NCBI GenBank assembly: GCA_002337045.1
Contig: DDFF01000016.1
Span: forward strand, 124,001-188,000
DNA: 64,000 nucleotides
Direction: 5' to 3'
Source: Bacteroidetes bacterium UBA1935
GTDB lineage: Bacteria > Bacteroidota > Bacteroidia > Chitinophagales > Chitinophagaceae
The first letter of the stretch is position 1, and the number at the start of each line of letters is the position of its first letter. Of the stretch, positions 51,628-61,199 are shown one piece after another. A model generated the notes under the pieces. That model did no database searches and was not told where the DNA came from. It saw only the letters and a program-made list of their open reading frames with translations. The position numbers and the translations under genes are program-made.

Positions 51628-54072
51628 CTAGAAATCGACTATCAGTTTCACATTCACCAGTCGTGATGTGAGGCGATTAGGCACGGCAAATGTTTTACCG
51701 CTTGTCTGGTCTTGTACCCATGTGTAAGACAGGGTGTTTTGGATGCCCAAAAGGTTAAACACTTCAAGGCTCAACCAGCTGTTTTTAACACTGCTCAGTA
51801 CTTTGCTTTTGTGTTTTGCACCATTCAGCAGTAGTGTGCTGAAGCCTATATCTACACGCTTGTAGTCTGGCAGGCGCAGTGTGTCGCCATAACGGTTGGC
51901 ATCAGGCGGACCGAAAGGAAGACCTGTTGCATACATCAGGTTCAGGTGCATTTTAAAGTTTTTCCATTTAGGGAAATAGTCTTCAAAATACATGCCCAGC
52001 ATAAAGCGTTGGTCGGCAGGGCGGGGTACATAGCCCGGGTAAGTAACACCCGTTGTAATGCCATTATTTTTGCTAACAACAGAATCGTCTTTGATGTCTT
52101 CCATTGTTTTCATGATGCCGATGCTTACCCACGATGTAGCATTTTTTACAAGGTCGCCATACAGACGCACCTCGCCCCCTACTGCATAGCCTACAGAGTT
52201 GTTTTTGCCAAAGTAGCGTATACGTACATTATCATACTCGTATGGTACTAGGTCCCACAGGCCTTTGTAGTATACCTCTGTCGTCATTTTGAAAGGGCGT
52301 GCCCATGCCTGGAAGTTGTAATCTACACCCACAACTGCATGGTAAGACTTCTGTGCTTTCAGGTTGGTATTTACATTGCCATTCAGGTCGCGCATTTCGC
52401 GGTAGAAGTTGGGCTGCTGATACAAACCACCTGCCATTTTAAATACCATATTGGTGCGCCACTTAGGCTTGTACGATACCTGCATACGCGGGCTTGCCAA
52501 AAATTCGTTGTTCAGCGTACTGTAGTTGAAGCGCACGCCGAGTGATATCGTCAGGTCGAGCGAATCGTTGAAGCGGAAATTGTCTTGCAGGAAGCCGCTG
52601 TAGCGCATATAATCGAACGTAGCACCGGAGCGGTAGAAACGTGTCAGCTCCAGCTTGTTGGGGTTGTATGGTTGGGTGAAGCCTGCAGAGTCGCGGCGCT
52701 CCCATTCGTACAGTTTATCTTCAATCTTTGTAAGGTTGGCATCCAGCCCCCATTGTATAAAGTGCAGGTTGCCACTGTAAGAACCACGGTGTGCCAGATT
52801 ACCCACATTCACCTTCAGGTAGTTGCGCGCATAATTGTGTATGACGCCCGTACCCAGATAGGTCTTTACCTGCCCGAAGCTTTCTTTGCCTAGGTCTGTT
52901 TCCAATTCGCCCAGCAGGTACTCGCCGTTTATGTCGTAGGTTTCTTTTTCATTTGTCTGAAAGCCCGATGCCAACAGTTTCAGTTTCAGTTTTTCATTTG
53001 GGCGGAAAGTGGTAGAAAGGCCGCCGAAACGAGAGTCGAACTGATCTATCTCGCTGCCATTATAGAACATACGCAACTGGTAGGCTTTGTTTATCAAACC
53101 AAAGCTGCTGGTAGATTCTTCGGGTATAAAGCTGAAGCGGTTGCGCGCATAGTTACCTATGGCTTCTATATCCCATTTTTGATTGAAACGATAGTTGAGC
53201 AAAAACTGCACATCTGTAAATGAAGGATTGTAAATACCTTTTGTGGGCTGAGACTTCAGCAGGTATTGGTTGCTCTTATGGCGTACACCTATCACATAGG
53301 TGAGTTTTTCGTTTTTGCTTGCACCTTCCAGTGATAGACTCGCACCTAAGAGGCTGGCTACCGCACGACCACCAAATTGTTTTGGGCGTTTGTACGTTAC
53401 ATCCAGCACACTGCTCATCTTATCGCCATACTTACTCTGAAAACCACCTACCGAAAAGTTGACACCCGATACAAGGTCTGCATTCACAAAGCTCATACCT
53501 TCCTGCTGTCCGCTGCGGGTAAGGAAGGGACGGTATATTTCAAAGTCGTTTACATATACAAGGTTTTCATCGTAGTTGCCGCCGCGTACATTGTACTGAG
53601 AAGTAAGCTCGTTGTTGCTACCTACCATGGTTTTAATCATGGCATTGATGCCATCGCCAAAACCAACAGTTGGCAGCAGGCTCGATTTTGTGGCATCCAG
53701 TTTTACAGAGCCAATATCATTACCACGCTCACCTTTTACGGTAACACCTGCCAGTTCTTTATCTACTTTTTTAAGGCGGATGTCCAATGTCTTGGTTTCG
53801 TTGACGCTGAGGCTTATCTCCTTTTTGTCTGTAAGAAAACCACTGTAAGAGAATACTACTTTAAGCGTTGTGCCTGCAGGTACCTGTAGGGTATACTGGC
53901 CTTTTTCATTGGTAGTAGCACCTGTTGTAGTGCCTTCCACAGCCACGGTAGCAGCGTCCAGTGCTCTGCCACGCTCGTTCATAACCCTACCTTGCAGGGT
54001 AGCAGTTTGTGCATAGGTATATATAGAGGCCATCATGAAGATGGCCGATAAAACAATCTGTTTTGGGAACAT
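51628..54072 (-). CDS. TonB-dependent receptor with carboxypeptidase-regulatory domain
   Basis: 814 residues. The signal peptide ends YTYAQ. A carboxypeptidase-D regulatory-like domain (about 23-105: ATLQGRVMNERGRALDAATV ... NEKGQYTLQVP) precedes the plug (about 110-235: GSVKLDATKSSLLPTV, YNVRGGNYDENLVYVNDFEI, FQSKYGDKMSSVLDVTYKRP). A 22-strand barrel follows, closing with RLVNVKLIVDF. It imports an unknown ligand across the outer membrane using TonB energy. It is alone, with no SusD-like partner, 29 bases after rpe. Confidence 0.93.
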   Translation of the reverse strand: MFPKQIVLSAIFMMASIYTYAQTATLQGRVMNERGRALDAATVAVEGTTTGATTNEKGQYTLQVPAGTTLKVVFSYSGFLTDKKEISLSVNETKTLDIRLKKVDKELAGVTVKGERGNDIGSVKLDATKSSLLPTVGFGDGINAMIKTMVGSNNELTSQYNVRGGNYDENLVYVNDFEIYRPFLTRSGQQEGMSFVNADLVSGVNFSVGGFQSKYGDKMSSVLDVTYKRPKQFGGRAVASLLGASLSLEGASKNEKLTYVIGVRHKSNQYLLKSQPTKGIYNPSFTDVQFLLNYRFNQKWDIEAIGNYARNRFSFIPEESTSSFGLINKAYQLRMFYNGSEIDQFDSRFGGLSTTFRPNEKLKLKLLASGFQTNEKETYDINGEYLLGELETDLGKESFGQVKTYLGTGVIHNYARNYLKVNVGNLAHRGSYSGNLHFIQWGLDANLTKIEDKLYEWERRDSAGFTQPYNPNKLELTRFYRSGATFDYMRYSGFLQDNFRFNDSLDLTISLGVRFNYSTLNNEFLASPRMQVSYKPKWRTNMVFKMAGGLYQQPNFYREMRDLNGNVNTNLKAQKSYHAVVGVDYNFQAWARPFKMTTEVYYKGLWDLVPYEYDNVRIRYFGKNNSVGYAVGGEVRLYGDLVKNATSWVSIGIMKTMEDIKDDSVVSKNNGITTGVTYPGYVPRPADQRFMLGMYFEDYFPKWKNFKMHLNLMYATGLPFGPPDANRYGDTLRLPDYKRVDIGFSTLLLNGAKHKSKVLSSVKNSWLSLEVFNLLGIQNTLSYTWVQDQTSGKTFAVPNRLTSRLVNVKLIVDF

Positions 54073-54101
54073 ATTGGATAAATAACGTTTAAAAGTTACG
54101 T

Positions 54102-54755
54102 TTATTTTCCTGCCTGCTTCAGCTTTTTTATAGTATCTGCAGGGTCTGGCGAAGAAAATACGGTATTGCCTGCCACCAGTGCGTCTGCACCCGCAGCTAC
54201 CAGTGCACCTGCATTTTCCAGTGTCACACCACCATCTACCTCTATCAGCGCATTGCTGCCCGATGCGGTAATCATAGCCTTCAGCTTGCTTATTTTGTTC
54301 AGTGCCTGTGGTATAAACTTCTGTCCGCCAAAGCCGGGGTTCACGCTCATTATCAGTACAAGGTCTATTTCTGTAATCACGTCTTCCAATACACTAACAG
54401 GTGTGTGCGGATTCAGTGATACACCAGCCTTCATACCCAGTGCCTTGATGGCTTGCAGGCTGCGGTGCAGGTGTGTGCTGGCTTCGTAATGTACCGTCAG
54501 TATATCGGCACCTGCTTTTTTGAAGTCTTCAAAATATTTCTCAGGCTCTACAATCATCAGGTGCACATCCATTGTTTTGGTAGCCTTCTTCTTCATCTGC
54601 GCGATGATAGACATACCATAACTGATGTTGGGAACAAAGCGCCCGTCCATTACATCCAGGTGAAACCAATCGGCTTCACTGTTATTAACCATTTCAATAT
54701 CGCGTCCCAGGTTCAGAAAATCTGCAGAAAGGATTGAAGGCGCTATAATCGGCAT
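54102..54755 (-). CDS. rpe: Ribulose-phosphate 3-epimerase
   Basis: 217 residues from ATG 54755 (MPIIAPSILSADFLNLGRDI); a longer in-frame start is not supported by the family alignment. TIM-barrel motifs are WFHLDVMDGRFVPNISYG, MDVHLMIVEPEKY, LVLIMSVNPGFGGQKFIP and LIEVDGGVTLENAG. The metal-binding His and Asp residues are all present. It interconverts ribulose-5-P and xylulose-5-P in the pentose phosphate pathway. A TACCTTTG -7 element lies 21 bases upstream. Confidence 0.97.
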   Translation of the reverse strand: MPIIAPSILSADFLNLGRDIEMVNNSEADWFHLDVMDGRFVPNISYGMSIIAQMKKKATKTMDVHLMIVEPEKYFEDFKKAGADILTVHYEASTHLHRSLQAIKALGMKAGVSLNPHTPVSVLEDVITEIDLVLIMSVNPGFGGQKFIPQALNKISKLKAMITASGSNALIEVDGGVTLENAGALVAAGADALVAGNTVFSSPDPADTIKKLKQAGK

Positions 54756-54945
54756 AAATGAGTTGTTTTTTTCGATGCTGCAAAGGTAAATAAATATCAG
54801 CCCCCGACACATTCAGTATAATATAATTTGAATTGACTCCGTGATGTATTATATTTGTTATGGGTGCAAGAAGAGACAACAAAGTAAACACAACACTACC
54901 TGTAGCTACTCTATTACAAACGGCCGGCGGCCTCAAAGCACTGCT

Positions 54946-56619
54946 ATGAAAAATAATAAGCAGAGCAGAATACTGTTGCACCTCAACATTATAGCTGTTC
55001 TCATTTCAATTACCTTCTTCTCGTACATCTACTATATAGTAGATAAAGATGCGCACGCCATATACTTTGCGCTGGCGGCACTTGCATTCGGGTTCAATCT
55101 GTATCTGATAAGCAGAAACCGGATAAAAGCGGTTGGCATACTTAGTATATTATACAGCGATATGCTGGTGCTGATATTTGATGCCGGCTACAGAGATAAT
55201 CATAACAACGCGGTGGTGATGTATTTGCCCTTGCTGATGTTTAGCTATGTGGTAACCGAATACAAAGACAAGGCATTGAGAGCGATTGTAATAGGCTTTA
55301 CATTGCTGTGTCTGGTATTAGTCAATTTTACAGAACTGACCCCAAGATTGGGTATGGCCTATTACGGAGGCGAATCTGTAGTCATGGCAATGCGCGCGTT
55401 TCACCTGGTTGTAGCAATCATATGCAGCCTGCTACTGGTACGTACCGTAGCGCGCAATAATTATAAGATGGAAGAAGCACTTGCCGATGCCAAAGAAACG
55501 GCAGAGCAGTCGCTGAAGGAAAAGAACCGCTTTCTTTCCATCATGAGCCACGAGATACGCACACCTGCCAATGGTATATTGGGGATGACACATTTGCTGA
55601 AAGAAAAAGGTGTGCCCGATGCACTGAATCGGGATGTGCAGATACTGCACTATTCTGCACAACAACTGAAATCGCTGATAGATAATGTACTGTATTATAA
55701 TGTACTGGAAACAGGCAAAGTAGATATAGACGAACGCCCGTTTGACATCCGCAAGCTATGCCACAATGCGGTAGATAGTTTTGTACTGGAGGCGGCTAAG
55801 AAAAATATTGAACTACGTTTTGACTTCGACGACCGTATACCACAGTTTGTACTGGGCGATTATGAAAAGCTGGTGTTGGTATTACACAATCTGCTGAGCA
55901 ATGCCATCAAATTCACGAAGAAGGGGGAAGTGTTTCTCTTAGTGAAAATGAACCATGCTGATAATAAGAAATGCTACATCACATTCAAAGTAGCAGATAC
56001 AGGTATCGGCATCAGCAGCGAGCGATTGCAGAACATCTTTGATGTGTTCAACCAACTGGATAGCAGTATAACACGCAGCTACGATGGTATGGGGCTGGGG
56101 CTTGCCATATCCAAACGATTGCTGAAGCTGATGAAGACTACGCTGCACGTAGACAGTGAAGAGGGTGTGGGGGCTACATTCTTTTTTGAAGTAGCACTGG
56201 GGCTGACAACTGAAATAAAAGATGCCGAGCAACGCTTTATAGAAACGCACGACCTATCGGGCGTGAAAGTGCTGCTGGTAGAGGATAATAAACTAAATAT
56301 CCTTGTTGCCCGAAAAATACTGGAAAACCTGAAAGCATCTGTAGACATTGCCAAGCATGGTGCAGAGGCGCTGGATATGATGCGGGACAAGCAATATGAT
56401 ATTGTACTGATGGATTTGCATATGCCGATAATGGATGGTTATCAGGCTACCATAAAACTGCGCGAGTATGATAAGGTGACACCTGTGATAGCCTTTACTG
56501 CCGATGCGTATGATGAAGCACGTACACGTGCCAGAGAAGTGGGTATGAATGATTTCATCACAAAGCCATTTGACCCCGAACTGCTTTATACAAAAATAAT
56601 AACCAACCTGGCACCATGA
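54946..56619 (+). CDS. Hybrid sensor histidine kinase, multi-pass membrane type
   Basis: 557 residues from ATG 54946; the frame extends further but the start at 54841 would precede the TATATTTG element (54850-54857). Six membrane helices (about 10-170) form a 7TM/MASE-like sensor. A short coil precedes HisKA (FLSIMSHEIRTPANGI, H202). The ATPase domain has NLLSNAIKFTKKGE, DTGIGI and GMGLGLAIS. The receiver (about 435-555) has D490 (IVLMDLHMPIMDGY) and K at ITKPFDP. It is built like the kinase at 4542 but has no PAS domains. No adjacent regulator is present. Confidence 0.92.
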   Translation: MKNNKQSRILLHLNIIAVLISITFFSYIYYIVDKDAHAIYFALAALAFGFNLYLISRNRIKAVGILSILYSDMLVLIFDAGYRDNHNNAVVMYLPLLMFSYVVTEYKDKALRAIVIGFTLLCLVLVNFTELTPRLGMAYYGGESVVMAMRAFHLVVAIICSLLLVRTVARNNYKMEEALADAKETAEQSLKEKNRFLSIMSHEIRTPANGILGMTHLLKEKGVPDALNRDVQILHYSAQQLKSLIDNVLYYNVLETGKVDIDERPFDIRKLCHNAVDSFVLEAAKKNIELRFDFDDRIPQFVLGDYEKLVLVLHNLLSNAIKFTKKGEVFLLVKMNHADNKKCYITFKVADTGIGISSERLQNIFDVFNQLDSSITRSYDGMGLGLAISKRLLKLMKTTLHVDSEEGVGATFFFEVALGLTTEIKDAEQRFIETHDLSGVKVLLVEDNKLNILVARKILENLKASVDIAKHGAEALDMMRDKQYDIVLMDLHMPIMDGYQATIKLREYDKVTPVIAFTADAYDEARTRAREVGMNDFITKPFDPELLYTKIITNLAP

Positions 56620-56642
56620 TTGCCGTATGGCGCCGGTTGGTT
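56601..56642. terminator. Hairpin spanning the hybrid kinase stop codon
   Basis: AACCAACC and GGTTGGTT flank a 26-base loop that can pair partly (TGGCACC/GGCGCC). It is a weak terminator candidate between convergent genes. Confidence 0.45.
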
Positions 56643-56670
56643 ATGGTCAATCACCCCAATTGACTGCTCT

Positions 56671-57327
56671 TTATTGTTTCCTTACTTTGCCCGAACCGTT
56701 GATATCGGTATTGACTGATGAAGGATTACCCCAATATTTTACACTGCCTGAACCATTTATCTTAACATCCAGTTTTTCCTGTACAGTTATCTCTGCATCG
56801 CCTGATCCTGATATCTCTGCATATACATAGCGGCCAGTCAGGTTGCGTGCATTGATGTTGCCCGAACCGTTAATGTCCATCTCTACATTTTCTACATAGT
56901 TGTTGTAGGTATAGATATTACCCGAGCCGTTTATTTCCATGCGCAGCCTGTCTGTTTTCAGGCTGTCTCTCAGCGATATATTGCCCGAACCATTCATCTC
57001 CATTTTTGAAATGCCTGTTGTATAGATGGTTACTTTGATGTTGTTATTGCGCACATTCCAGTAGTTTTTTTCAAACTCAAGATTCAGCGTGCTGCCCGAT
57101 ACTTTTGTTTTGTAAGATGGTACCAGGTTTTGATAACCTGTTACTACTACTTTGTTTTCTTTAGATGGAATGATTTCCACTTCTTCGCTGCCATTCAGGC
57201 TGATGTTTGAGAAACCTGATACGCTGCGTGTTTCGCTCACTATAGAGCCTTCACCTTTCAAACGGTGCTTGCTGCAAGATGTAAATGTGAGTACAGATAA
57301 TGCGGCAAATACAAATAAGTTTTTCAT
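56671..57327 (-). CDS. Head-GIN (DUF2807) domain lipoprotein
   Basis: 218 residues. The lipoprotein signal ends TFTSC. The mature domain is a right-handed beta-helix-like repeat with the name-giving motif NGSG(N/S): MEMNGSGNISL, MEINGSGNIYT, MDINGSGNINA, AEISGSGDAEI, VKINGSGSVKY and TDINGSGKVRK, spaced about 20 residues apart. It is probably periplasmic and faces the outer membrane. Its role is unknown (possibly adhesion or envelope stress). It follows the TonB receptor at 57376-59787. Confidence 0.88.
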   Translation of the reverse strand: MKNLFVFAALSVLTFTSCSKHRLKGEGSIVSETRSVSGFSNISLNGSEEVEIIPSKENKVVVTGYQNLVPSYKTKVSGSTLNLEFEKNYWNVRNNNIKVTIYTTGISKMEMNGSGNISLRDSLKTDRLRMEINGSGNIYTYNNYVENVEMDINGSGNINARNLTGRYVYAEISGSGDAEITVQEKLDVKINGSGSVKYWGNPSSVNTDINGSGKVRKQ

Positions 57328-57375
57328 GTCTTTCTGATTTTTAATTTTTCTACTACTATTGATTGATGTTTGTTA

Positions 57376-59787
57376 TTAATGAAATTCTACACGGTAACTA
57401 AGGTTTGGAAATAAGCCTGTCTGATTAACGGTTTTAACGGTTTGCGATTTGTAATCGTAATAAGAGAAAAAGAAGTTTCTGCGGTCTGTGATGTTTTGCA
57501 AGTCGAGTTGTATAGTGTGTGTTGCGCGCTTATTGTTTTTCTTGTAGTACACACCAAAGTCCACACGGAAATATGCAGGAACCTGTTTGGTGAAGTACTG
57601 TCCTTGTACGTATTCTTCTCTGCCTGTAGCTTTAGATAAAGCCATGTCTATCACAGATTCTCTGGAACCGCCGTTTGTCAGTACCTTACCATTCAAGCCT
57701 ATTACTTTCCTTCCGCTGCTGTTCAGCTTAAATTCCTTTCCGCCAACCATATTAAACGTATATCCTCTGTTAAAACGTGTATTGTATTCTTTACCCCCAT
57801 AGTCTTTGTAAGTACTTTTGAAAATTGATCCTGTAGCCAACACATAAAAATTATTTGCAAACGGACGCTCTATACTGATGTCTACACCATAGTTGGTGCC
57901 TGTACCTTTGCTAACCAATGGCTTAGTATTCAGCAAAGAGTACACATCCAGCGCATTGATGATAGAGAAGCCTGTTGTGCTGTCTTGTTCTACCGGTATG
58001 TTGTACAGGTGCTGATAGTACAGCTCTACCTTCAGCTTTGTACGAAGTGGCAAGCTTGTTTCATAGCCCAGTACCCCGTGAAATGCACGTTGCAGGTCGA
58101 GGTTTTTGTTGGGGTGTGTTACCGTGTTACCGAGGTCTGTATTCTGAAACAGGTATGTAGATAAGTGTTCGGGCTTAGAATGCAGGCCTGCGGCTAGTGT
58201 TACTTTGTTTTTGTTTGCCTGATAGGTAACAGATGCGCGTGGTTCTACGCTCGATTTGCCATTCAGTGCCAGATAAGAGCCATGCACACCACCTATTACA
58301 CTCAGGCGTTGTGACAGGCGTGTTTTCCATTGTATATATGCTTGGTAAAACTGTGTATTTCCTTCGCCTTCCAGCATGTTTTTCCATCTGTTTTCAGGCA
58401 GGTCGAAGTAGCGTTGGTTCATATTATAAGACCAGTATTGACCTACAACACCTGCACGAAATGTATGCTGCGCATTCAGCTTTTGGTTATACATAACAGA
58501 TGCGCGTATTGCGTTGTTGGTGATGCTGCTTTTTTGCACTGCAAAACGTTCGTAGTTGTTTGATGGGTCGAGTGTATCGGCATCATTGCCTGCCTTGTCT
58601 TGCGATGCTGCGATGATGGTTTTTATATAACCGTCTTTGTTGATGAAGTATTGATGAGATATGCCACCCGTGTACATGTGGTTTCTGCTGTCATATTTTA
58701 TATTCAGGTGGTCATCATCCCATTTGCTGCTGTCTTTTTCTGGTGTGCTGGCTGCAACATTATAGCCACCCAATCCCCAAATAGTAAACGTACCCGATTT
58801 TTTAGTTGGCAGATTTACTTTGAAAGAACCATCCTGATAGCTTGGTACAGATGTGCCCACGCCAAGGTCTATTACTTTGGTAAGCAGTGCCAGGCTGGAG
58901 TAGCGGTAGTTGATAAGGTAAGAGCCTTTGCCATTTTTGCTGAAGGGGCCTTCTGTTGCCAGTTCAAAGCCCAGTGTACCTATTGCTACCGTATGCTCTG
59001 CACGTTTGTTGTTACCTGTACGCAGGTTCAGGTCGAAAGCGCCTGAAAGTGCATTGCCTATTTCTGGTACAAATGCACCTGTGTAGAAGTCTGAATTGCC
59101 TAGCGTATTGGCATTCAGCATACTGATAGGCCCGCCACTTGCACCTTGCGATGTAAAGTGGTTTGGGTTGGGTATCTCTATGCCTTCCATACGCCACAGC
59201 ACGCCTTTGGGAGAGTTGCCGCGTACTACGATGCTATTATCCATATCGCCCGCATTGCTAACGCCGGGGAAGTTTTGCACCATACGTGCAGGGTCTGCAA
59301 ATGCGGCTGCATAACGGCGTGTTTCCTCTACAGAAAATGCACGCGCACTAACAGCAGCAAATTCATTCATTGGTTTGATGCGGTCTTTGCCTGCTGCTTT
59401 TACTACAACGTCTGTCAGCTTAGTCAGCTTTTCGTTCATAGATATGTTCAGATCCAGTTCTTTACCGCTGATAACGGGTACTTCTGTTACTGCGTAGTCA
59501 TCAAAGCCTACCAGTTTGAATATGAATGTTTGACGGCCGATAGGTACATTGCTCAGCGAGAAAGAACCTGTTTCGTCTGTTACGGTATTGATTTGTGTAT
59601 TTGACTTCAGGACTACTACAACACCTGCCAGTGGTTGTTTTGATGCGGCATCTGTAACAATACCGTGTACTTTTTGTGTGATGATAGTGGTTTTCCCTGT
59701 AGCGGATGTCGCATCCTGTGCATATGTTGCATTGCTTGCAGCTATTGCCAGTCCTGATGCTAATATCCAATTCTTAAACTGTGACAT
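57376..59787 (-). CDS. TonB-dependent receptor under putative ECF sigma control
   Basis: 803 residues. The signal peptide ends ATYAQ. A carboxypeptidase-regulatory domain (about 38-125: VHGIVTDAASKQPLAGVVVV) is followed by a plug (FPGVSNAGDMDNSIVVRGNS, WRMEGIEIPNPNHF, GALSGAFDLNLRTGN in context) and a barrel ending LSYRVEFH. It has no STN domain, unlike FecA-type receptors. Its promoter CATAGGGGTA-N15-GTCAT is shared with the repeat protein upstream. It therefore probably belongs to the FecR-linked ECF sigma regulon. The ligand is unknown. Confidence 0.92.
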   Translation of the reverse strand: MSQFKNWILASGLAIAASNATYAQDATSATGKTTIITQKVHGIVTDAASKQPLAGVVVVLKSNTQINTVTDETGSFSLSNVPIGRQTFIFKLVGFDDYAVTEVPVISGKELDLNISMNEKLTKLTDVVVKAAGKDRIKPMNEFAAVSARAFSVEETRRYAAAFADPARMVQNFPGVSNAGDMDNSIVVRGNSPKGVLWRMEGIEIPNPNHFTSQGASGGPISMLNANTLGNSDFYTGAFVPEIGNALSGAFDLNLRTGNNKRAEHTVAIGTLGFELATEGPFSKNGKGSYLINYRYSSLALLTKVIDLGVGTSVPSYQDGSFKVNLPTKKSGTFTIWGLGGYNVAASTPEKDSSKWDDDHLNIKYDSRNHMYTGGISHQYFINKDGYIKTIIAASQDKAGNDADTLDPSNNYERFAVQKSSITNNAIRASVMYNQKLNAQHTFRAGVVGQYWSYNMNQRYFDLPENRWKNMLEGEGNTQFYQAYIQWKTRLSQRLSVIGGVHGSYLALNGKSSVEPRASVTYQANKNKVTLAAGLHSKPEHLSTYLFQNTDLGNTVTHPNKNLDLQRAFHGVLGYETSLPLRTKLKVELYYQHLYNIPVEQDSTTGFSIINALDVYSLLNTKPLVSKGTGTNYGVDISIERPFANNFYVLATGSIFKSTYKDYGGKEYNTRFNRGYTFNMVGGKEFKLNSSGRKVIGLNGKVLTNGGSRESVIDMALSKATGREEYVQGQYFTKQVPAYFRVDFGVYYKKNNKRATHTIQLDLQNITDRRNFFFSYYDYKSQTVKTVNQTGLFPNLSYRVEFH

Positions 59788-59810
59788 TTTTCCTTGTTGG
59801 TTTATGTAAT

Positions 59811-59838
59811 GACAATGAGTGGTTGTTTTACCCCTATG
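59811..59838 (-). promoter_or_regulatory. ECF-type promoter of the 57376 TonB receptor
   Basis: On the minus strand CATAGGGGTA (59838-59829), 15 bases, GTCAT (59813-59809), then a short leader to the ATG at 59787. It is identical in core and spacing to 61156-61183. Confidence 0.7.
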
Positions 59839-60009
59839 GGTGGTTGTGTTTTTGTTTTCTTAAAGCTTTGTTAATGCGTTTTGTTGATAATACGTTCAGC
59901 TGATTGCGGGTGCAAAACAAGTGCAGACAAGTGTTTCGTGAAACCCGCCATCGGTGAGTATTGTAAGTTTGTCGGTAAGCGGCTGTTACCTGTCGGAGAG
60001 GAATATTGC

Positions 60010-61131
60010 TTACAGATGATAGTGCAGCCCACCTGCGAAGCCGAAATACAAACCGTTGAACGTACCCCAGTTGTAATTGCTCCACACATAGTTTTTGCTT
60101 ATTTCATCACCATTGTGGTCGTCACCATTTACATGGTTGAAGCTGGGCCCTGCAAAGATTTCCAGTTTTTTACCAAAGCTTAGTGCGGGCATTATGCGGA
60201 ATGATGATTTCAGATATATCTCGTCTGTAAAGTCTGTATAGCTGGTAGCACTGCCTTCCAGGTTTATCCTGAAGCCTTTGGCAATATTGATGTGTGCACC
60301 TATACCTGCCTCTGCAGCATACAGTGGTGTTTTAGAATAGTGGTGATAACCTGCACCAACAACACCGTACATAACCCTGCCACCTGAGCGGAACGTAGCC
60401 ATCGTGGTGGTACCGTCATATACAGTTACACCCAGAGATTTTTGTCCTCTCTTCAGGATGTTGATAGGCGCAATGGGATAATCGCAACTGTCTGCAATAT
60501 TAATGAAGCCCGCTACCTGTACACCTCGTACTTCTTTTGCAATATTGATGAAGCCCGCTATCTGTACATTTGCATCTTTTGCCTGATTGATAAAACCGCT
60601 CATCTGCAAGCCATCCACATTGTTGGCACTGTTCATAAACCCTGCTACCTGCATGCCACGAAAATCTTTCACTGCAAGGTTTATGAAACCTGCACCTTGT
60701 ATGCCTTCTGAATATTCGAATACGATATTGGCAAAGCCACCAAGCTGTGCACCGTTAACGCTACCGGCAAGATTCATAAATCCTGCAGCCTGCAAGCCGC
60801 GTGTGTTGTGACGTACGGTGTTCATAAAGCCCGCAAGCTGCCCACCGTTCATTTCATTGCGTACGTGGTTGGAAAAGCCTGCCAGCATAATGCCATCTGC
60901 ATTGTGAAATACGTAACTGCTGACGCCTGAAGCACACAGGGATGTTTCGTTGTAGGATATGCCACCGATTGCGTGGAGTGAAAAACCATTGGTGTATTCT
61001 TTGGCTGTAGCTCCGTTTGTGCTCAATGGATATACTAAGCCTATGTGTGCCGCTGCAAATTTGCGAGGCTGTGCGTTGATAGTTGATGATAAAAATAAGG
61101 CAGCTAAAAGTCCTGCTATCTTCGTTGTCAT
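60010..61131 (-). CDS. Repeat-rich outer-membrane protein (16-residue GxQxxGFxN repeats)
   Basis: 373 residues. The signal peptide ends TINAQ. From about 75 to 225 there are nine tandem repeats of 14-16 residues of the form G-x-Q-(hydrophobic)-(A/G/S)-G-F-x-N (GGQLAGFMN, GLQAAGFMN, GAQLGGFAN, GIQGAGFIN, GMQVAGFMN, GLQMSGFIN, VQIAGFIN, GVQVAGFIN). They resemble the LA_2272-type surface repeats. The C-terminal 130 residues look like a small beta-barrel ending GGLHYHL. It is a paralogue of the gene at 61200-63047 but lacks STN. It is probably at the outer membrane, under an ECF-type promoter. Confidence 0.8.
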   Translation of the reverse strand: MTTKIAGLLAALFLSSTINAQPRKFAAAHIGLVYPLSTNGATAKEYTNGFSLHAIGGISYNETSLCASGVSSYVFHNADGIMLAGFSNHVRNEMNGGQLAGFMNTVRHNTRGLQAAGFMNLAGSVNGAQLGGFANIVFEYSEGIQGAGFINLAVKDFRGMQVAGFMNSANNVDGLQMSGFINQAKDANVQIAGFINIAKEVRGVQVAGFINIADSCDYPIAPINILKRGQKSLGVTVYDGTTTMATFRSGGRVMYGVVGAGYHHYSKTPLYAAEAGIGAHINIAKGFRINLEGSATSYTDFTDEIYLKSSFRIMPALSFGKKLEIFAGPSFNHVNGDDHNGDEISKNYVWSNYNWGTFNGLYFGFAGGLHYHL

Positions 61132-61155
61132 ATACTTTCCTTGTTTTGATAGTAT

Positions 61156-61183
61156 GACAACAACTGCGTACTGTACCCCTATG
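61156..61183 (-). promoter_or_regulatory. ECF-type promoter of the 60010 repeat protein
   Basis: On the minus strand CATAGGGGTA (61183-61174), 15 bases, GTCAT (61158-61154), then 22 bases to the ATG at 61131. Confidence 0.7.
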
Positions 61184-61199
61184 TATTTTCAGAAAAAAA

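Noticed and set aside
56671..57327. NGSG repeats considered as a repeat-expanded adhesin
   Set aside because: They are the normal signature of the head-GIN/DUF2807 fold.
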